Positions 8,732 to 18,361 of a DNA stretch of 64,000 nt are shown here, in pieces. Source of the DNA: Natronococcus sp. AD-5 (GTDB taxonomy: Archaea; Halobacteriota; Halobacteria; Halobacteriales; Natrialbaceae); NCBI RefSeq assembly GCF_030734285.1, contig NZ_CP132294.1, forward strand, positions 2,294,001 to 2,358,000, written 5' to 3'. Under the pieces are notes generated by a model. It made no database searches. It saw only the letters and a program-made list of their open reading frames with translations, and was not told the DNA's origin. The translations under genes were made by a program, and so were the position numbers. The first letter of the stretch is position 1, and every line of letters begins with the position of its first letter.

Positions 8732-8989
8732 TCAGGGCCTCCGTTTCGGCTCGACCGTTACGTCGCCGTCGCTATCGACGGCGATCCGTTTCCTGTCGTA
8801 GGTAAAGGTCACGCGACCGGCACGAGGCCCGCCACCGGCGGTCGGTTCGAAAAGCGAATTCAACGCCGTGGGATCGAGGCTGTGGTACAGCGGCGGCGAC
8901 AGTTCCGTCGGATCGACCCCCTCGTGATCCGCGATCTCGCGAGCGACCCTGACCGACAACGGTTCGTCGTTGGAGGGCTGGGAGTTCAT
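8732..8989 (-). CDS. HalOD1 output-domain protein
   Basis: An 85-residue protein consisting almost only of a HalOD1 domain, recognised by VRVAREIADHEGVDPTELSP-PLY and the C-terminal VTFTYDRKRIAVDSDGDVTV. HalOD1 is a haloarchaeal output domain linked to signal transduction, often found behind receiver or PAS domains; here it is alone. A TATA box at 9011-9020 gives a nearly leaderless start. It forms a short operon with the CxxC protein downstream. Confidence 0.85.
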   Translation of the reverse strand: MNSQPSNDEPLSVRVAREIADHEGVDPTELSPPLYHSLDPTALNSLFEPTAGGGPRAGRVTFTYDRKRIAVDSDGDVTVEPKRRP

Positions 8990-9010
8990 TATCAGTGGAA
9001 GTCCGTCGCG

Positions 9011-9020
9011 CTGTATAAGA
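9011..9020 (-). promoter_or_regulatory. TATA box of the HalOD1 operon
   Basis: TCTTATACAG on the minus strand, about 26 nt before the ATG at 8989. Confidence 0.5.
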
Positions 9021-9123
9021 ATGACGGACAGTATCAGTTCGGTATATTAGCGACGAGCAGGGGTCGAAGGCGGGTCACGAACGACGAGGGATCGTCTCGG
9101 CTCGAAGCGAGCACCGTCGCTCG

Positions 9124-9822
9124 TCAGGCGTCGTTGGCCGCCTCGACCGTCTCGCGGAGAGCGTCGACGCCCTCGTCGTGTGCGAGGTCGCCGACGACGA
9201 TGACGTCCGCGTACTGGGCCATCGCGTAGGCCGAATCGTAGTCGCGGACGCCGCCGCCGTAGAACAGCGTCGACTCGTCGACGGCCTCGCTCGCGGCCTC
9301 GACGACGCCCTCGTCGCCGAGCATGCCGGAGTACTCGACGTAGACGATCTCCTGGCCGAACATCCGCTCGGCGACTTTCGCGTACGCCGCGACGTCGTCG
9401 GCCCCGAGGTCGCAGTCGGCCTCGGTGAGCGTCGCGACGTCGGCCTCGGGGTTCAGCACGATGTAGGCCTCGGTCGTCGTCCGGTCCCAGTCGACGTCGT
9501 CGATCCGGACCCACTCCTTGTGCGCCTCGGTGATCCAGAACGGCGAACCCGCGTTGAACACCGTCGGGATGAAGTAGCCCTCGAGCGCGTCGTTCTCGAC
9601 GACGACGCTGGGGTTCGACGGCTCCTGGTAGAGCGGGACGTCGTGTTCGGCGCAGGCCTCGATGACCGCGGTCATGTTTTCCTCGGTCATCCCCATCGTG
9701 CCGCCGATCTCGACGGCGTCGGTCCCGGTCGCACAGAGGTCGCCGAAGGTGACGCCCTCGGGGAGCTCTTTGTCCGGATCCAGCTTGAGAACGTGATTCC
9801 AATCGGCCCAGGGAGCAGTCAT
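9124..9822 (-). CDS. Phosphoglycerol geranylgeranyltransferase (GGGP synthase)
   Basis: A 232-residue TIM-barrel prenyltransferase that joins sn-glycerol-1-phosphate to geranylgeranyl diphosphate, the first ether bond of archaeal lipids. The haloarchaeal (group I) features are visible: [11 protein letters not shown] at the start, [21 protein letters not shown] and [12 protein letters not shown], which hold the phosphate groups. A longer in-frame extension exists, but the family begins at [10 protein letters not shown], so the ATG at 9822 is used. A methyltransferase gene lies 68 nt upstream in the same direction. Confidence 0.92.
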   Translation of the reverse strand: MTAPWADWNHVLKLDPDKELPEGVTFGDLCATGTDAVEIGGTMGMTEENMTAVIEACAEHDVPLYQEPSNPSVVVENDALEGYFIPTVFNAGSPFWITEAHKEWVRIDDVDWDRTTTEAYIVLNPEADVATLTEADCDLGADDVAAYAKVAERMFGQEIVYVEYSGMLGDEGVVEAASEAVDESTLFYGGGVRDYDSAYAMAQYADVIVVGDLAHDEGVDALRETVEAANDA

Positions 9823-9890
9823 ACCGCCCCGTTTCCCGACAACCGGCAAAAACGCTACGAAACGACCGGCGGCCGGCGATCCGACGTCGG

Positions 9891-10649
9891 CTACCGATCC
9901 GCGATCCAGACCATCTCCTGGCTCGAGTCCTCGAGCGGGTCGTACTCGAAGCCGCCGTAAACCGTCCACGACGAGAACGACGACTGCCGGAAGAGCAGTT
10001 CGAACTCGCGCCTCGAGACGAGCGCGATCGGCGCGTCGCGCTCGAAGATCCGCTCGCCGTCGCTCGCGAGCACCACCGATCGAATGCGGGCCAGTTGCTC
10101 GACCTCGTCGACCAGTTCCGTCATCGTCCGGTACGTGTGCGTCTCGCCGTCGACCTCGACCGTCGTCTCCTCCCACTCGCCGTAGCCCTCGCAGATCACC
10201 TCGAAGTTCGGCGTGAAGACGTTGAGCGCGAGCCGACCGCCGGGCGCGAGCGCGTCGTGGATTCGCTCGAGCGCCGCCAGCTGATCCGCGACCGTCGTCA
10301 GGTGAAGAAACGCGCGGAACGGGACGATCACGAGGGCGTACTCCCGATCCGGCCGGAACGAGGTGACGTCGGCTTCCCGAACGCTCGGATCGAGTCCCTC
10401 CGCGGCCGCGTTCTCGCGGAGTACCTCGAGCATGCCGGTCGAGACGTCGATGCCGTCGGCGTCGATACCGGCGCGGAGCAGTTCCAGGTAGACGCGGCCG
10501 GTGCCGCAGCCGACCTCGAGGACGGGACCGTCGGCCTCGCGGGCGAGGTCGAGGTAGAACGGCGCGTCCTCCTCGACCACGCCGCCCTGTCGATCGTAGG
10601 CGGCGTCGTAGAACGCCGCGAACCGGTCGAAGTACTCGGACGGATCCAT
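9891..10649 (-). CDS. Class I SAM-dependent methyltransferase
   Basis: A 252-residue protein with the class I Rossmann motif [16 protein letters not shown] at about residues 39-53 and the acidic SAM ribose-binding GIDVS following it. Motif II/III is seen as [14 protein letters not shown]. The substrate is not identifiable. The second half is beta-rich ([14 protein letters not shown]) and typical of small-molecule or ubiquinone-like methyltransferases. It is divergent from the sensor kinase gene, sharing a 167-bp promoter region. Confidence 0.85.
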   Translation of the reverse strand: MDPSEYFDRFAAFYDAAYDRQGGVVEEDAPFYLDLAREADGPVLEVGCGTGRVYLELLRAGIDADGIDVSTGMLEVLRENAAAEGLDPSVREADVTSFRPDREYALVIVPFRAFLHLTTVADQLAALERIHDALAPGGRLALNVFTPNFEVICEGYGEWEETTVEVDGETHTYRTMTELVDEVEQLARIRSVVLASDGERIFERDAPIALVSRREFELLFRQSSFSSWTVYGGFEYDPLEDSSQEMVWIADR

Positions 10650-10779
10650 ACGAAACCTGTCGAGACGGCGATCAAAAGTGTATCCCCGGTTTGTGACGGA
10701 GACGCAACCCGGTTCAGGTGACGGGTCGAAATCGCGTCGTCGACACCGGTCGTCGCCGTTCGCAGGAGTATAGATCGTG

Positions 10780-10797
10780 CGCCGGATTTATCCGGCG
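10780..10797. promoter_or_regulatory. Perfect palindrome over the histidine-kinase TATA region
   Basis: CGCCGGAT-TT-ATCCGGCG is an 8-bp perfect inverted repeat with a 2-nt centre. The AT-rich core GGATTTATCC is at the right distance (about 24-33 nt) before the ATG at 10817 to be the TATA box. A dimeric regulator bound here would block or recruit the basal factors. The regulator is unknown. Confidence 0.45.
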
Positions 10798-10816
10798 AGG
10801 AACTATTTGCTGAAAC

Positions 10817-13800
10817 ATGAACTATCGGGGGGAACCGACGGACGAAACCACCCGACCGGACGGCACGGTAGCGGCGACGCGACAGTGGTTCCAGGCGCTC
10901 GTCGGAGCCGCCGACGGCGGAGTCTACCAGCTCGACGCGGACGAGACCGTCGTCGCCGTCTCCGACGAACTCCTCGAGATCACGGGATACGCGAACGAGG
11001 AACTCCTCGGCGAGCACGTCTCGGAACTGTTCGTCGACGGTGACGGCGATCGACTCGAGCGCGAAATCGGCACGGGGCTCGCGGTCGACGCCGACGAGAC
11101 GCTCGGCGTTTCGCTCGAGGCGGCCGACGGGGGCGTCGTCGACTGCAGCCTACGGACTCAGAGGGTCGTCGACGCCGGGACGTACCGGGGAGCCGTCGGC
11201 GTCGTTCGCGACCGAACCGAGCGCGACCGGCCGGAACGCGAGCCGCGCGAGCGCGATCAGGAACGCGAACTCGAGCGCGAGCGCGGGCTGACCGACCGAC
11301 TCCTCTCGACCAGTCCGATCGGTATCCTGGTGCTCGACGCGAACGGCGACGTGGCTCGCGTAAACGAGCGCGCCAGGGAGTTACTCGGCTGTTCCGGCCG
11401 AGAGCTGGAGCGCTACGTGGGCGGAAACGAGCCGATCTACGACGAGGACGGCGACCGGATCGCCGTCGGGGACAACCCGTTCACGCGCACGCTCGAGACG
11501 GGCGAGCCGGTGTACGACCGCGTGCTCCAGGTCGAGCGCTCGGACGGCGACCGCCGCTGGCTCTCGATCGACGCCGCCTCGGTTCGAACCGACGACGGTG
11601 AGATAGATCGCGTCGTCGTTACCGCCAAGGACGTCACCGAGCTCAAACGACGGGAGCGGCGGCTCGAGCGGCGAACGGACGAGCTCTCGGCGGAACTCGG
11701 CGAGATTCTCGGCCGCGTTTCCGACGCCGTCTACGCGCTCGACGAGGAGTGGCGGTTCACGTACGTCAACGATCGCGCCGCGGAACTGCTCGGGCGCCCG
11801 GCCGACGAGTTGCTCGGCGAGGCCGTCTGGGACGTGTTCCCCGCCGCCGACTCGAAGCTGTTCGAGCGCTACCGCGAAGCGATGGAGGCCGAAGAGCCCG
11901 TCTCGTTCGAACGCTACTCCGAACCGCTCGGCATCTGGGCCGAAGTGACCGCCTACCCCTCCGAGACGGGGCTGTCGGTATACTTCCGCGACGTGACCGA
12001 GCAGAAAGAGCGCGAGCGTCGACTCGCCGAATCCGAGGAACGGTACAGAACCATCGCCGAACACTTCCCGAACGGCGGCGTCGGGATGTACGACCGCGAG
12101 CTTCGGTACACCCTCGTCTCGGGAACGATGTGGGACGAGATCGACGCGGATCCCGGGGAGCTGGAAGGGAACACCATCTACGAAGCGTACCCGTCGGACA
12201 TCGCCGCGGACATCGAGTCCGTTTTTCAGGCCGCGCTCGAGGGGGAGACCGGAAGCACCGTCACCGCGTTCGAGGGGCGGACGTACAGGATCTGGACGGC
12301 GCCGCTACGGGACGCGGACGGCGAGATCACCGCCGGCATGAGCTTCGCGCTCGACATCACCGAGCAGATCGAGCGCGAGCGCCGCCTCGAGGAATCCGAA
12401 CGCCGCTACCGCGCGCTCGCCGAGCACTTCCCGAACGGGATCGTGACCCTGTTCGACCACGACCTCGAGTACACGCTAGCGGCGGGGAAAGCGTTCGACC
12501 GCCTACCCGTCGAGCCGGCGGATCTCGAGGAGAACCGCTTGCGGGACGCCTGGGGCGATGACATCGCCGATACGTTCGAACCCGCGTACCGGACCGCGCT
12601 CGAGGGGGAGGAACGAGCGGTGGAAGTCGAGTACGCCGGACGGGAGTGGCTCGTGCGGGTGGTCCCGATCACGGACGACGACGGGAGCATCTCCGCCGGC
12701 ATGACGATGGTCCAGGACGTCACCGAGCGGAAGGAACGCGAGCGATACCTCGAGGACGCCAAGGCGCAGCTCGAGGCCGCGACCGAAGCCGGCGCCGTCG
12801 GCACCTGGGAGTGGCACGTTCCCGAAGACCGGTTCGTCGCCGGCGCCGCGTTCGCCGAGACGTTCGGCGTCGACCCCGACGCCGCGAGGGAGGGCGTCTC
12901 GCTCGAGCAGTTCGTCTCGTCGATCCACGAGGCCGACCGCGAGCGCGTCGAGCGAGAGATCGAAGACGCGCTCGAGTCCTGCGGCGAGTACGAGGAAGAG
13001 TATCGCGTCTGGAACCACGACGGCGAGCTTCGGTGGGTGGTCGCCCGCGGCCACGTCGAGTGCGACGAAGAGGGGAACCCGGAGACGTTCCCCGGTGCGC
13101 TCACGGACATCACCGAACGAAAACGCGCCGAACAGGAGCTCCAGCGGCACAAGCGTCAGCTCGAGACCCTGTTCGAACTGCTGCCGGTCGCCGTCGTCGT
13201 CGCGGACGCGGACGGTCGGCTCGTCGAGGCCAACGAAACCGCCAAGGAGATCTGGGGCGGCGACATCTTCGACGCGGAGACCGTCGCCGACTACGGCCGC
13301 TACGACGGGTGGTGGGCCGACACCGGCGCCCCCGTCGACCCCGAGGAGTGGACCATGGCTCGCGTCCTCGAGGGCGAAGAGGTCACCGAGCCGGACGTCT
13401 ACGAGGTCGAAACCGCCGACGGCGAGCGTCGCACCATCATGGTCCACGGCATGCCGGTCACGGACGCCCGCGGCGAGGTCCGCCGCGGCGTGATCACCCA
13501 GACCGACGTCACCGAACGCCGGGAGTACCAGCACAGGCTCGAGGAGACCGTGGAGATGCTCGAGACGACGAACGAGCGGCTCGAACAGTTCGCCTACGCG
13601 GCCTCCCACGACCTGCAGGAGCCGCTGCGGATGGTCTCGAGTTACCTCCGGCTCATCGAACAGCGCTACGGCGACGAACTCGACGAGGACGGCCGGGAAT
13701 TCCTCGAGTTCGCCATCGACGGCGCCGACCGGATGCGAAACATGATCGACGGCCTGCTCGCGTACTCCCGGATCGAGACGGCGGGCGAGCCGCTCGGGCC

Positions 13801-14248
13801 GATCGACCTCGAGGCCGTCCTCGACGACGTGCTCGCGGACCTCCGCGTCCGGATCGAGGAGTCGGACGCCGAGATCACCGCCGAGTCGCTCCCACGGGTC
13901 GAGGGCGACGGCGATCAGTTGCGACAGCTCTTCCAGAACCTGCTCTCGAACGCGATCACCTACTCCGAGGACGGGGCGCCGCACGTACGCGTCTCGGCCG
14001 AACGCCGGGAATCGAAGTGGGCGATCTCGGTCAGCGACGACGGGATCGGGATCGAGCCGAACGAGACCGACCGCATCTTCGAGGTGTTTCACCGGCTGCA
14101 CAGCCGCGAGGAGTACTCCGGCACCGGGATCGGACTCGCGCTCTGTCAGCGCATCGTCGAGCGCCACGGCGGCGACATTTGGGTCGACTCCGAGCCCGGA
14201 GAAGGGTCGACGTTCTCGTTCACGCTGCCGGCCGCAGACGAGGCGTGA
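10817..14248 (+). CDS. Multi-PAS sensor histidine kinase
   Basis: A 1143-residue cytoplasmic kinase with no transmembrane helix. About seven PAS/PAC units run through residues 15-905, each ending in a 'DVTE(Q/R)KERER' coiled linker. The dimerisation/phosphorylation domain follows with EQFAYAASHDLQEPLRM (His in SHDLQEP, about residue 935). The ATPase domain has N box NLLSNAITYS, G1 DDGIGIEP and G2 GTGIGLAL. PAS units 4 and 5 (about residues 408-525 and 528-645) share RYR-x-(I/L)AEHFPNG and look like a recent duplication. Ligand or redox inputs cannot be read. No response regulator lies next to it, as is common in haloarchaea. Confidence 0.92.
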   Translation: MNYRGEPTDETTRPDGTVAATRQWFQALVGAADGGVYQLDADETVVAVSDELLEITGYANEELLGEHVSELFVDGDGDRLEREIGTGLAVDADETLGVSLEAADGGVVDCSLRTQRVVDAGTYRGAVGVVRDRTERDRPEREPRERDQERELERERGLTDRLLSTSPIGILVLDANGDVARVNERARELLGCSGRELERYVGGNEPIYDEDGDRIAVGDNPFTRTLETGEPVYDRVLQVERSDGDRRWLSIDAASVRTDDGEIDRVVVTAKDVTELKRRERRLERRTDELSAELGEILGRVSDAVYALDEEWRFTYVNDRAAELLGRPADELLGEAVWDVFPAADSKLFERYREAMEAEEPVSFERYSEPLGIWAEVTAYPSETGLSVYFRDVTEQKERERRLAESEERYRTIAEHFPNGGVGMYDRELRYTLVSGTMWDEIDADPGELEGNTIYEAYPSDIAADIESVFQAALEGETGSTVTAFEGRTYRIWTAPLRDADGEITAGMSFALDITEQIERERRLEESERRYRALAEHFPNGIVTLFDHDLEYTLAAGKAFDRLPVEPADLEENRLRDAWGDDIADTFEPAYRTALEGEERAVEVEYAGREWLVRVVPITDDDGSISAGMTMVQDVTERKERERYLEDAKAQLEAATEAGAVGTWEWHVPEDRFVAGAAFAETFGVDPDAAREGVSLEQFVSSIHEADRERVEREIEDALESCGEYEEEYRVWNHDGELRWVVARGHVECDEEGNPETFPGALTDITERKRAEQELQRHKRQLETLFELLPVAVVVADADGRLVEANETAKEIWGGDIFDAETVADYGRYDGWWADTGAPVDPEEWTMARVLEGEEVTEPDVYEVETADGERRTIMVHGMPVTDARGEVRRGVITQTDVTERREYQHRLEETVEMLETTNERLEQFAYAASHDLQEPLRMVSSYLRLIEQRYGDELDEDGREFLEFAIDGADRMRNMIDGLLAYSRIETAGEPLGPIDLEAVLDDVLADLRVRIEESDAEITAESLPRVEGDGDQLRQLFQNLLSNAITYSEDGAPHVRVSAERRESKWAISVSDDGIGIEPNETDRIFEVFHRLHSREEYSGTGIGLALCQRIVERHGGDIWVDSEPGEGSTFSFTLPAADEA

Positions 14249-14249
14249 C

Positions 14250-15443
14250 TTAGATTCCCTGGCTCATCAGGTGACTGCGGAGCACGTCGGCCTCCTTGTT
14301 CCCCGCTCCGGTGTTGAGGATGACGACCGTCTCGTCGCCGTCGAACTCGCCGCGTTCGGCCAGCTCCCAGACGCCGCTCGCCGCCGCCGCGCAGGTCGGC
14401 GCCATCTCGAGGCCCTCGTGCTGGGCGACCTGGATCGCGGCGTCGAGGATCTCCGAGTCGTCGGTCGCGACGGCGCCGCCGTCGGTCTCGCGCAACGCCT
14501 CGAGGATCCACGGGCTCGCGCCGGGGTCGGGGATCTCGATGCCGCCGCAGATCGTGTCGGGGTTCTCGACCGGCTCGTGGACGTCGCCGCCCGCCTCGAA
14601 CGCCTCGACGATCGGCGCACAGCCCGACGCCTGCGCGGCGTAGAAGGCGGGCAGCTCGTCGGTCAGGCCGAGCTCCCGGAACTCCGTCGCGGCCTTGTAC
14701 ATCCCGACGAGGCCGACGCCGCCGCCGGTCGGGTACGAGATCGCGTCCGGCACCTCCCACTCGAGCTGTTCGACGATCTCGTAGAACATCGTTTTCTTGC
14801 CCTCGTGGCGGTACGGCGTGACGAACGTCTGGAGCGGGTACCAGTCGTCGTGTTCGGCGAGTCCCTCCTCGAAGGCCGCGCCGGCCTCGCCGATCCGGCC
14901 ACCGACGACGTTCATGTCGCCGCCGTGGACGTTCACCATCGCCTTGTTCGTGAAGCCCGATCGGGAGGGGAGGTAGACGTGCGACTCGAGGCCGGCCCGG
15001 CCGGCGTAGGCCGCGGCGGCCTGCCCGGCGTTGCCCGCCGAGGCGAGCGCGACGTCGGTCGCGCCGTGCTGGACGGCCGCCGTCACGGCGAGGGTCTGGC
15101 CGCGATCCTTGAACGTTCCCGTGGGATTGCGGCCCTCGTCCTTGACGAGGACGCGCTCGACGCCCAGTTCGTCGGCGAGTTTGGGACAGTCGACCAGCGG
15201 CGTCGCTCCCTCGTCCATCGTCACCGCCGACTCCCGGGTGAACGGTAGCAGTTCCTCGTAGCGCCACAGCGAGTCGAACGGCCGCGAGGCGATCGTCTCG
15301 CGGTCGAGGTCGATAGCGTCGTAGTCGTAGCTCGGGTCCAGAATCCCACCGCAGTCCGGACACCGGTGGCCTTCCGCGCCGGCGCCGACGGTCGATCCGC
15401 AGTCGACGCACTCGAGGCCGACGAAAGCGGCTGTCGTCTCCAT
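14250..15443 (-). CDS. thrC: Threonine synthase
   Basis: A 397-residue PLP enzyme that converts O-phosphohomoserine to threonine. An N-terminal zinc ribbon (CVDCGSTVG...CPDCGG) precedes the fold type II core. The PLP lysine lies in GTFKDRG, and SAGNAGQAAAAYA binds the cofactor phosphate side. YPTGGGVGLVGM is the second glycine-rich loop. The C-terminal NTGAGNKEADVL is typical of the family. The start MET-TAAFVGLECVDCG at 15443 is preferred over a long upstream extension that would read through the DUF4013 gene on another frame. It converges with the histidine kinase, one base between stops. Confidence 0.93.
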   Translation of the reverse strand: METTAAFVGLECVDCGSTVGAGAEGHRCPDCGGILDPSYDYDAIDLDRETIASRPFDSLWRYEELLPFTRESAVTMDEGATPLVDCPKLADELGVERVLVKDEGRNPTGTFKDRGQTLAVTAAVQHGATDVALASAGNAGQAAAAYAGRAGLESHVYLPSRSGFTNKAMVNVHGGDMNVVGGRIGEAGAAFEEGLAEHDDWYPLQTFVTPYRHEGKKTMFYEIVEQLEWEVPDAISYPTGGGVGLVGMYKAATEFRELGLTDELPAFYAAQASGCAPIVEAFEAGGDVHEPVENPDTICGGIEIPDPGASPWILEALRETDGGAVATDDSEILDAAIQVAQHEGLEMAPTCAAAASGVWELAERGEFDGDETVVILNTGAGNKEADVLRSHLMSQGI

Positions 15444-15505
15444 AGGAGTGTGTTCGCGGCCCGTGACTAATGGTTGTTCATCGGGTGCCGAGCGGCGGTC
15501 GCCGT

Positions 15506-16204
15506 TTAGACCGCGGGCCGCTCGGTCGGCGACTCTTCGTTCGGCTCGTCGACGGAAACGGGGTGGAGGTCCCTCCAGGTGCGTCCGATGACGTAGTACG
15601 CCGCGACGAGGGCGTAGAACGCGACGATGGCGCCCAGCGCGGTCCCGACGAACGGAACGGCGTTGAGGATCCCCGAGACGAACGAGCCGACGATGACGAT
15701 CCCGGCGGCCAGCAACCACCCGGTCGCGTACGTGCCGGTCGAGAGCACGGGACGAAGCGACTCGAGGTCGAACCCGGCGCCGATGCGCCGCTCCGCCGTG
15801 AAGTTGGCGAGCGCCGCGGGGGAGACGTACGCGGCCGCCACGAAAAGCGCGACGGTGAGCAGCCCGGCGAGGACGAATCCGGCCGCACCGATCGAACCCG
15901 GCGTTCCGCCGGTGGCCAACCACACGCCGCCGAACAGTATCCCGCCGACCACCACGGGAACGAGCGAGTACGCGAGAATGATCGCGAACGCCTTCGCCCC
16001 GTCGACGGTCAGCTCGCCCCACTCCTCGAAGACCGGAGCCTCGTCGTCGCCGCGCGAGGTTCGATCCAGCACTCGAACGATATACCCCCAGACGAGAAAG
16101 ATCGGGATCAGCAGGAAGCTGAACAGCAGGAGGACCCCGCCGATGATGCTCGTTTTCCACGCGTCGTCGCTGTTTTTCAGGTACTCGATTGCTTCGGATA
16201 ACAT
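15506..16204 (-). CDS. DUF4013 membrane protein
   Basis: A 232-residue protein with about six hydrophobic helices. The opening MLSEAIEYLKNSDDAWKTSI and the following LLIPIFLVWGYIVRVLDR-T are the hallmark of DUF4013, as is the EEWGEL motif after the first helix. The family is common in haloarchaea and methanogens and has no assigned biochemical function. It is in the same direction as thrC but 62 nt apart. Confidence 0.85.
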   Translation of the reverse strand: MLSEAIEYLKNSDDAWKTSIIGGVLLLFSFLLIPIFLVWGYIVRVLDRTSRGDDEAPVFEEWGELTVDGAKAFAIILAYSLVPVVVGGILFGGVWLATGGTPGSIGAAGFVLAGLLTVALFVAAAYVSPAALANFTAERRIGAGFDLESLRPVLSTGTYATGWLLAAGIVIVGSFVSGILNAVPFVGTALGAIVAFYALVAAYYVIGRTWRDLHPVSVDEPNEESPTERPAV

Positions 16205-16404
16205 CGTGTCTTCCTCGACCGACTGCCGTTGCTCACGACTCGATCGAGAGTCCGTACGCTCGGCAGCTATATAACCGTTCGTCGAGCCGAGAGGAGGTAA
16301 GCGACGAGAATAGCGCTATCGTCGAACGACGCGACGTCGGTCGGCGAGCGGTGGTCGCACCGCTCGAAGCGGAAACGGCGCGTCACGCGAAGAGCAGAGA
16401 GAGT

Positions 16405-16581
16405 TCAGTTGTCGCCGGTCTTCGACTGCCACTCGTAGTCGCGGCGCTTGGCGGACTTGCCGAAGCCGCACGACGAGCAGACCTTCTTTTTCGAATGGTA
16501 GGACTTCTCTCCGCAGCGACGACACTTGACGTGGGTCGTCTTGTTCTTCTTTCCTTGGCTCGGGGTTCCTGCACCAGTCAT
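16405..16581 (-). CDS. rpl37e: Ribosomal protein eL37 (L37e)
   Basis: A 58-residue basic ribosomal protein of the large subunit. The zinc-finger cysteines appear as CRRCG...CSSCG, with [19 protein letters not shown] typical of archaeal eL37. The ATG at 16581 overlaps the stop codon of the upstream lsm gene by ATGA, so translation is coupled. This lsm-rpl37e pairing is conserved widely in archaea. Confidence 0.96.
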   Translation of the reverse strand: MTGAGTPSQGKKNKTTHVKCRRCGEKSYHSKKKVCSSCGFGKSAKRRDYEWQSKTGDN

Positions 16582-16805
16582 GGAGTGATCGAAACGACGT
16601 TGTCGCCGCGTATAATCGTTGTGTCTTCGACCGGCGTCTCGTCTTCCACTTCGCGGTCCGCGACCATCGACACGTCCTCGAGCACGAGGTTCATGTGTTG
16701 ATCGTAGCCGGTGAGATCGCCGACGTACTCGTCGCCACTCTTGAGTCGTACGGTGACGCGTTCGCCGAGCGACGCCTCGAGGACGTCCAGCGGTCGTCCA
16801 CTCAT
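16578..16805 (-). CDS. lsm: Sm-like archaeal protein (LSm)
   Basis: A 75-residue Sm-fold protein that forms heptameric rings binding U-rich RNA. Sm1 is seen as [23 protein letters not shown] and Sm2 as [10 protein letters not shown]. The compact Sm2 with short linker is the haloarchaeal form. The frame could start nine bases further upstream, but [10 protein letters not shown] is the family start and lies 27 nt from a TATA box (16828-16836). It is the first gene of the lsm-rpl37e operon. Confidence 0.95.
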   Translation of the reverse strand: MSGRPLDVLEASLGERVTVRLKSGDEYVGDLTGYDQHMNLVLEDVSMVADREVEDETPVEDTTIIRGDNVVSITP

Positions 16806-16827
16806 ACGAAACACCGCCAGTGATGGA

Positions 16828-16836
16828 CACTTAATC
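16828..16836 (-). promoter_or_regulatory. TATA box of the lsm-rpl37e operon
   Basis: GATTAAGTG on the minus strand, centred about 27 nt before the lsm ATG. Confidence 0.5.
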
Positions 16837-16940
16837 GTACCGGTCCCGACGTCTTCCTCGCCCGGACCCCGTCTCGAAGAGCGGAGCCTTCACACCCGTC
16901 CAAGCCAAACGGCTAAGTAGACGCTCGTTGACCCCCGGAT

Positions 16941-17255
16941 ATGGGAGAGAAAAAGTTCACGATCATCGAGTTGCATCTGGACGGCGACGCGCAGTTCGGC
17001 CCGCGAGCGATCGACGACGCGCTCCCGTTCGGCGAGAAGCGCGAGTCGGACGAACTCGCGGAAGGGATGGCCGAGGAATCGGACGACGAAGCGGCGGCCG
17101 CGGCCGAAGACGACTCCGGCGGTAGGGGCGCCGTCGGAGCCCTGATCGCGCTCGCCGTCCTGGCCGCGATCGGCGTCGCCGTCAAGAAGTACACCGGCGA
17201 CGAGGACGAGGACGAACTCCCGGAACAGGAACAACCCGACGTCATCGTCAACTGA
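16941..17255 (+). CDS. 104-residue single-pass membrane protein
   Basis: A small protein with a soluble N-terminus (MGEKKFTIIELHLDGDAQFG), an acidic Ala/Glu/Asp linker, one hydrophobic helix (about residues 60-80, ALIALAVLAAIGVAV) and an acidic tail. The pattern is common in haloarchaeal hypothetical proteins. A TATA-like GGCTAAGTAG lies about 27 nt upstream. No function can be assigned. Confidence 0.75.
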   Translation: MGEKKFTIIELHLDGDAQFGPRAIDDALPFGEKRESDELAEGMAEESDDEAAAAAEDDSGGRGAVGALIALAVLAAIGVAVKKYTGDEDEDELPEQEQPDVIVN

Positions 17256-17374
17256 TACCGGCTGCGACCGTCCAGAGGAGACGCCGAGATCGGTCGGCGA
17301 ATCCGACGCACGGACGTACGACGACGGTTTGATCGAGCCGAACCCTTTTGCGTCCGCCACTCGTACCGGGACGT

Positions 17375-18331
17375 GTGAATCTCTATCGTAGTGCCCGCGC
17401 CGTCGCCGGAGCGTCCGGGGACAGCGTGATCGACTGGCAGTCGGCCGCCGACGGTGCGAAGGCGGCGACCGAGCCCGGCTCGCTCGACCTCGGGCCCGGC
17501 GAGCGCGAGGCGTACGCTCGCGACGTGCGGGACGCCCGGGCCGCCGTCCGATCGATTTCCGGAGCCGACTTCGACGTCCCCGAGACGATCGAGATCCAGA
17601 ACCGCCACCACTGGATCGACGCCAACGTCGAGACGTTCGAACGGGTCATGGGCGCCCTCGAGACCCACACCGGGGCGTTCCCCGGCGTCGCGCGGACGAT
17701 CAACACGGGGACGATGACCGTCCTGCTCTCGTTCCTCGGACGGAACGTCCTCGGACAGTACGATCCGCTCTTGCTCGCGGAGACGCCCGACGACGACCAC
17801 GCGCTATACTTCGTCCGGCCGAACATTCTCCGAGCGGCCGAGGCGCTCGACGTCGACGCCGACCGATTCCGCCGCTGGATCGCCTTCCACGAGGTGACCC
17901 ACGCGGCCGAGTTCGGCGCGGCCCCGTGGCTCTCGACCCACCTCGAGACCCGGATGCGGGACGGGATCGCCGACCTGTCGGCGGGCTCGTTCAACAGGGA
18001 GGCCTTCCGCGAACTCGACGCGGCGATGACCGTCGTCGAGGGCTACGCCGAACTCCTGATGGACCACGCTTTCGACGACGAGTACGAGGACCTCCGCCGG
18101 AAGCTCGACGCCCGCCGGCAGGGTCGCGGCCCCCTTCAGAAGCTGTTCCGGCGGCTGCTCGGACTCGGACTCAAGGAACGCCAGTACGAACGCGGGAAGA
18201 ACTTCTTCGAACAGGTCGCGGCCGTCCGCGACCTCAAGACGGCGAGTCGGGTCTGGGACCACCCCGACAACCTCCCGACGCACGAGGAACTCGACGCGCC
18301 GGGGCTGTGGGTTCGCCGGATCGAGCGCTGA
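17375..18331 (+). CDS. Zinc-dependent metalloprotease (F420-biosynthesis-associated/DUF2342 family)
   Basis: A 318-residue zincin-like protein. The metal site is seen as IAFHEVTHAAEF (HExxH). Further signature parts are TINTGTMTVLLSFLGRNVLGQYDPLLL and the C-terminal EQVAAVRDLKTASRVWDHPDNLPT. The family is found in Actinobacteria and haloarchaea, both F420 users, but has no proven substrate. The GTG at 17375 is chosen because a TATA-like CCCTTTTG lies 28 nt before it; a TTG at 17348 would overlap that promoter. Confidence 0.85.
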   Translation: MNLYRSARAVAGASGDSVIDWQSAADGAKAATEPGSLDLGPGEREAYARDVRDARAAVRSISGADFDVPETIEIQNRHHWIDANVETFERVMGALETHTGAFPGVARTINTGTMTVLLSFLGRNVLGQYDPLLLAETPDDDHALYFVRPNILRAAEALDVDADRFRRWIAFHEVTHAAEFGAAPWLSTHLETRMRDGIADLSAGSFNREAFRELDAAMTVVEGYAELLMDHAFDDEYEDLRRKLDARRQGRGPLQKLFRRLLGLGLKERQYERGKNFFEQVAAVRDLKTASRVWDHPDNLPTHEELDAPGLWVRRIER

Positions 18332-18361
18332 AAGCGCCCTCGATCCCGTTGCGACGACGCG

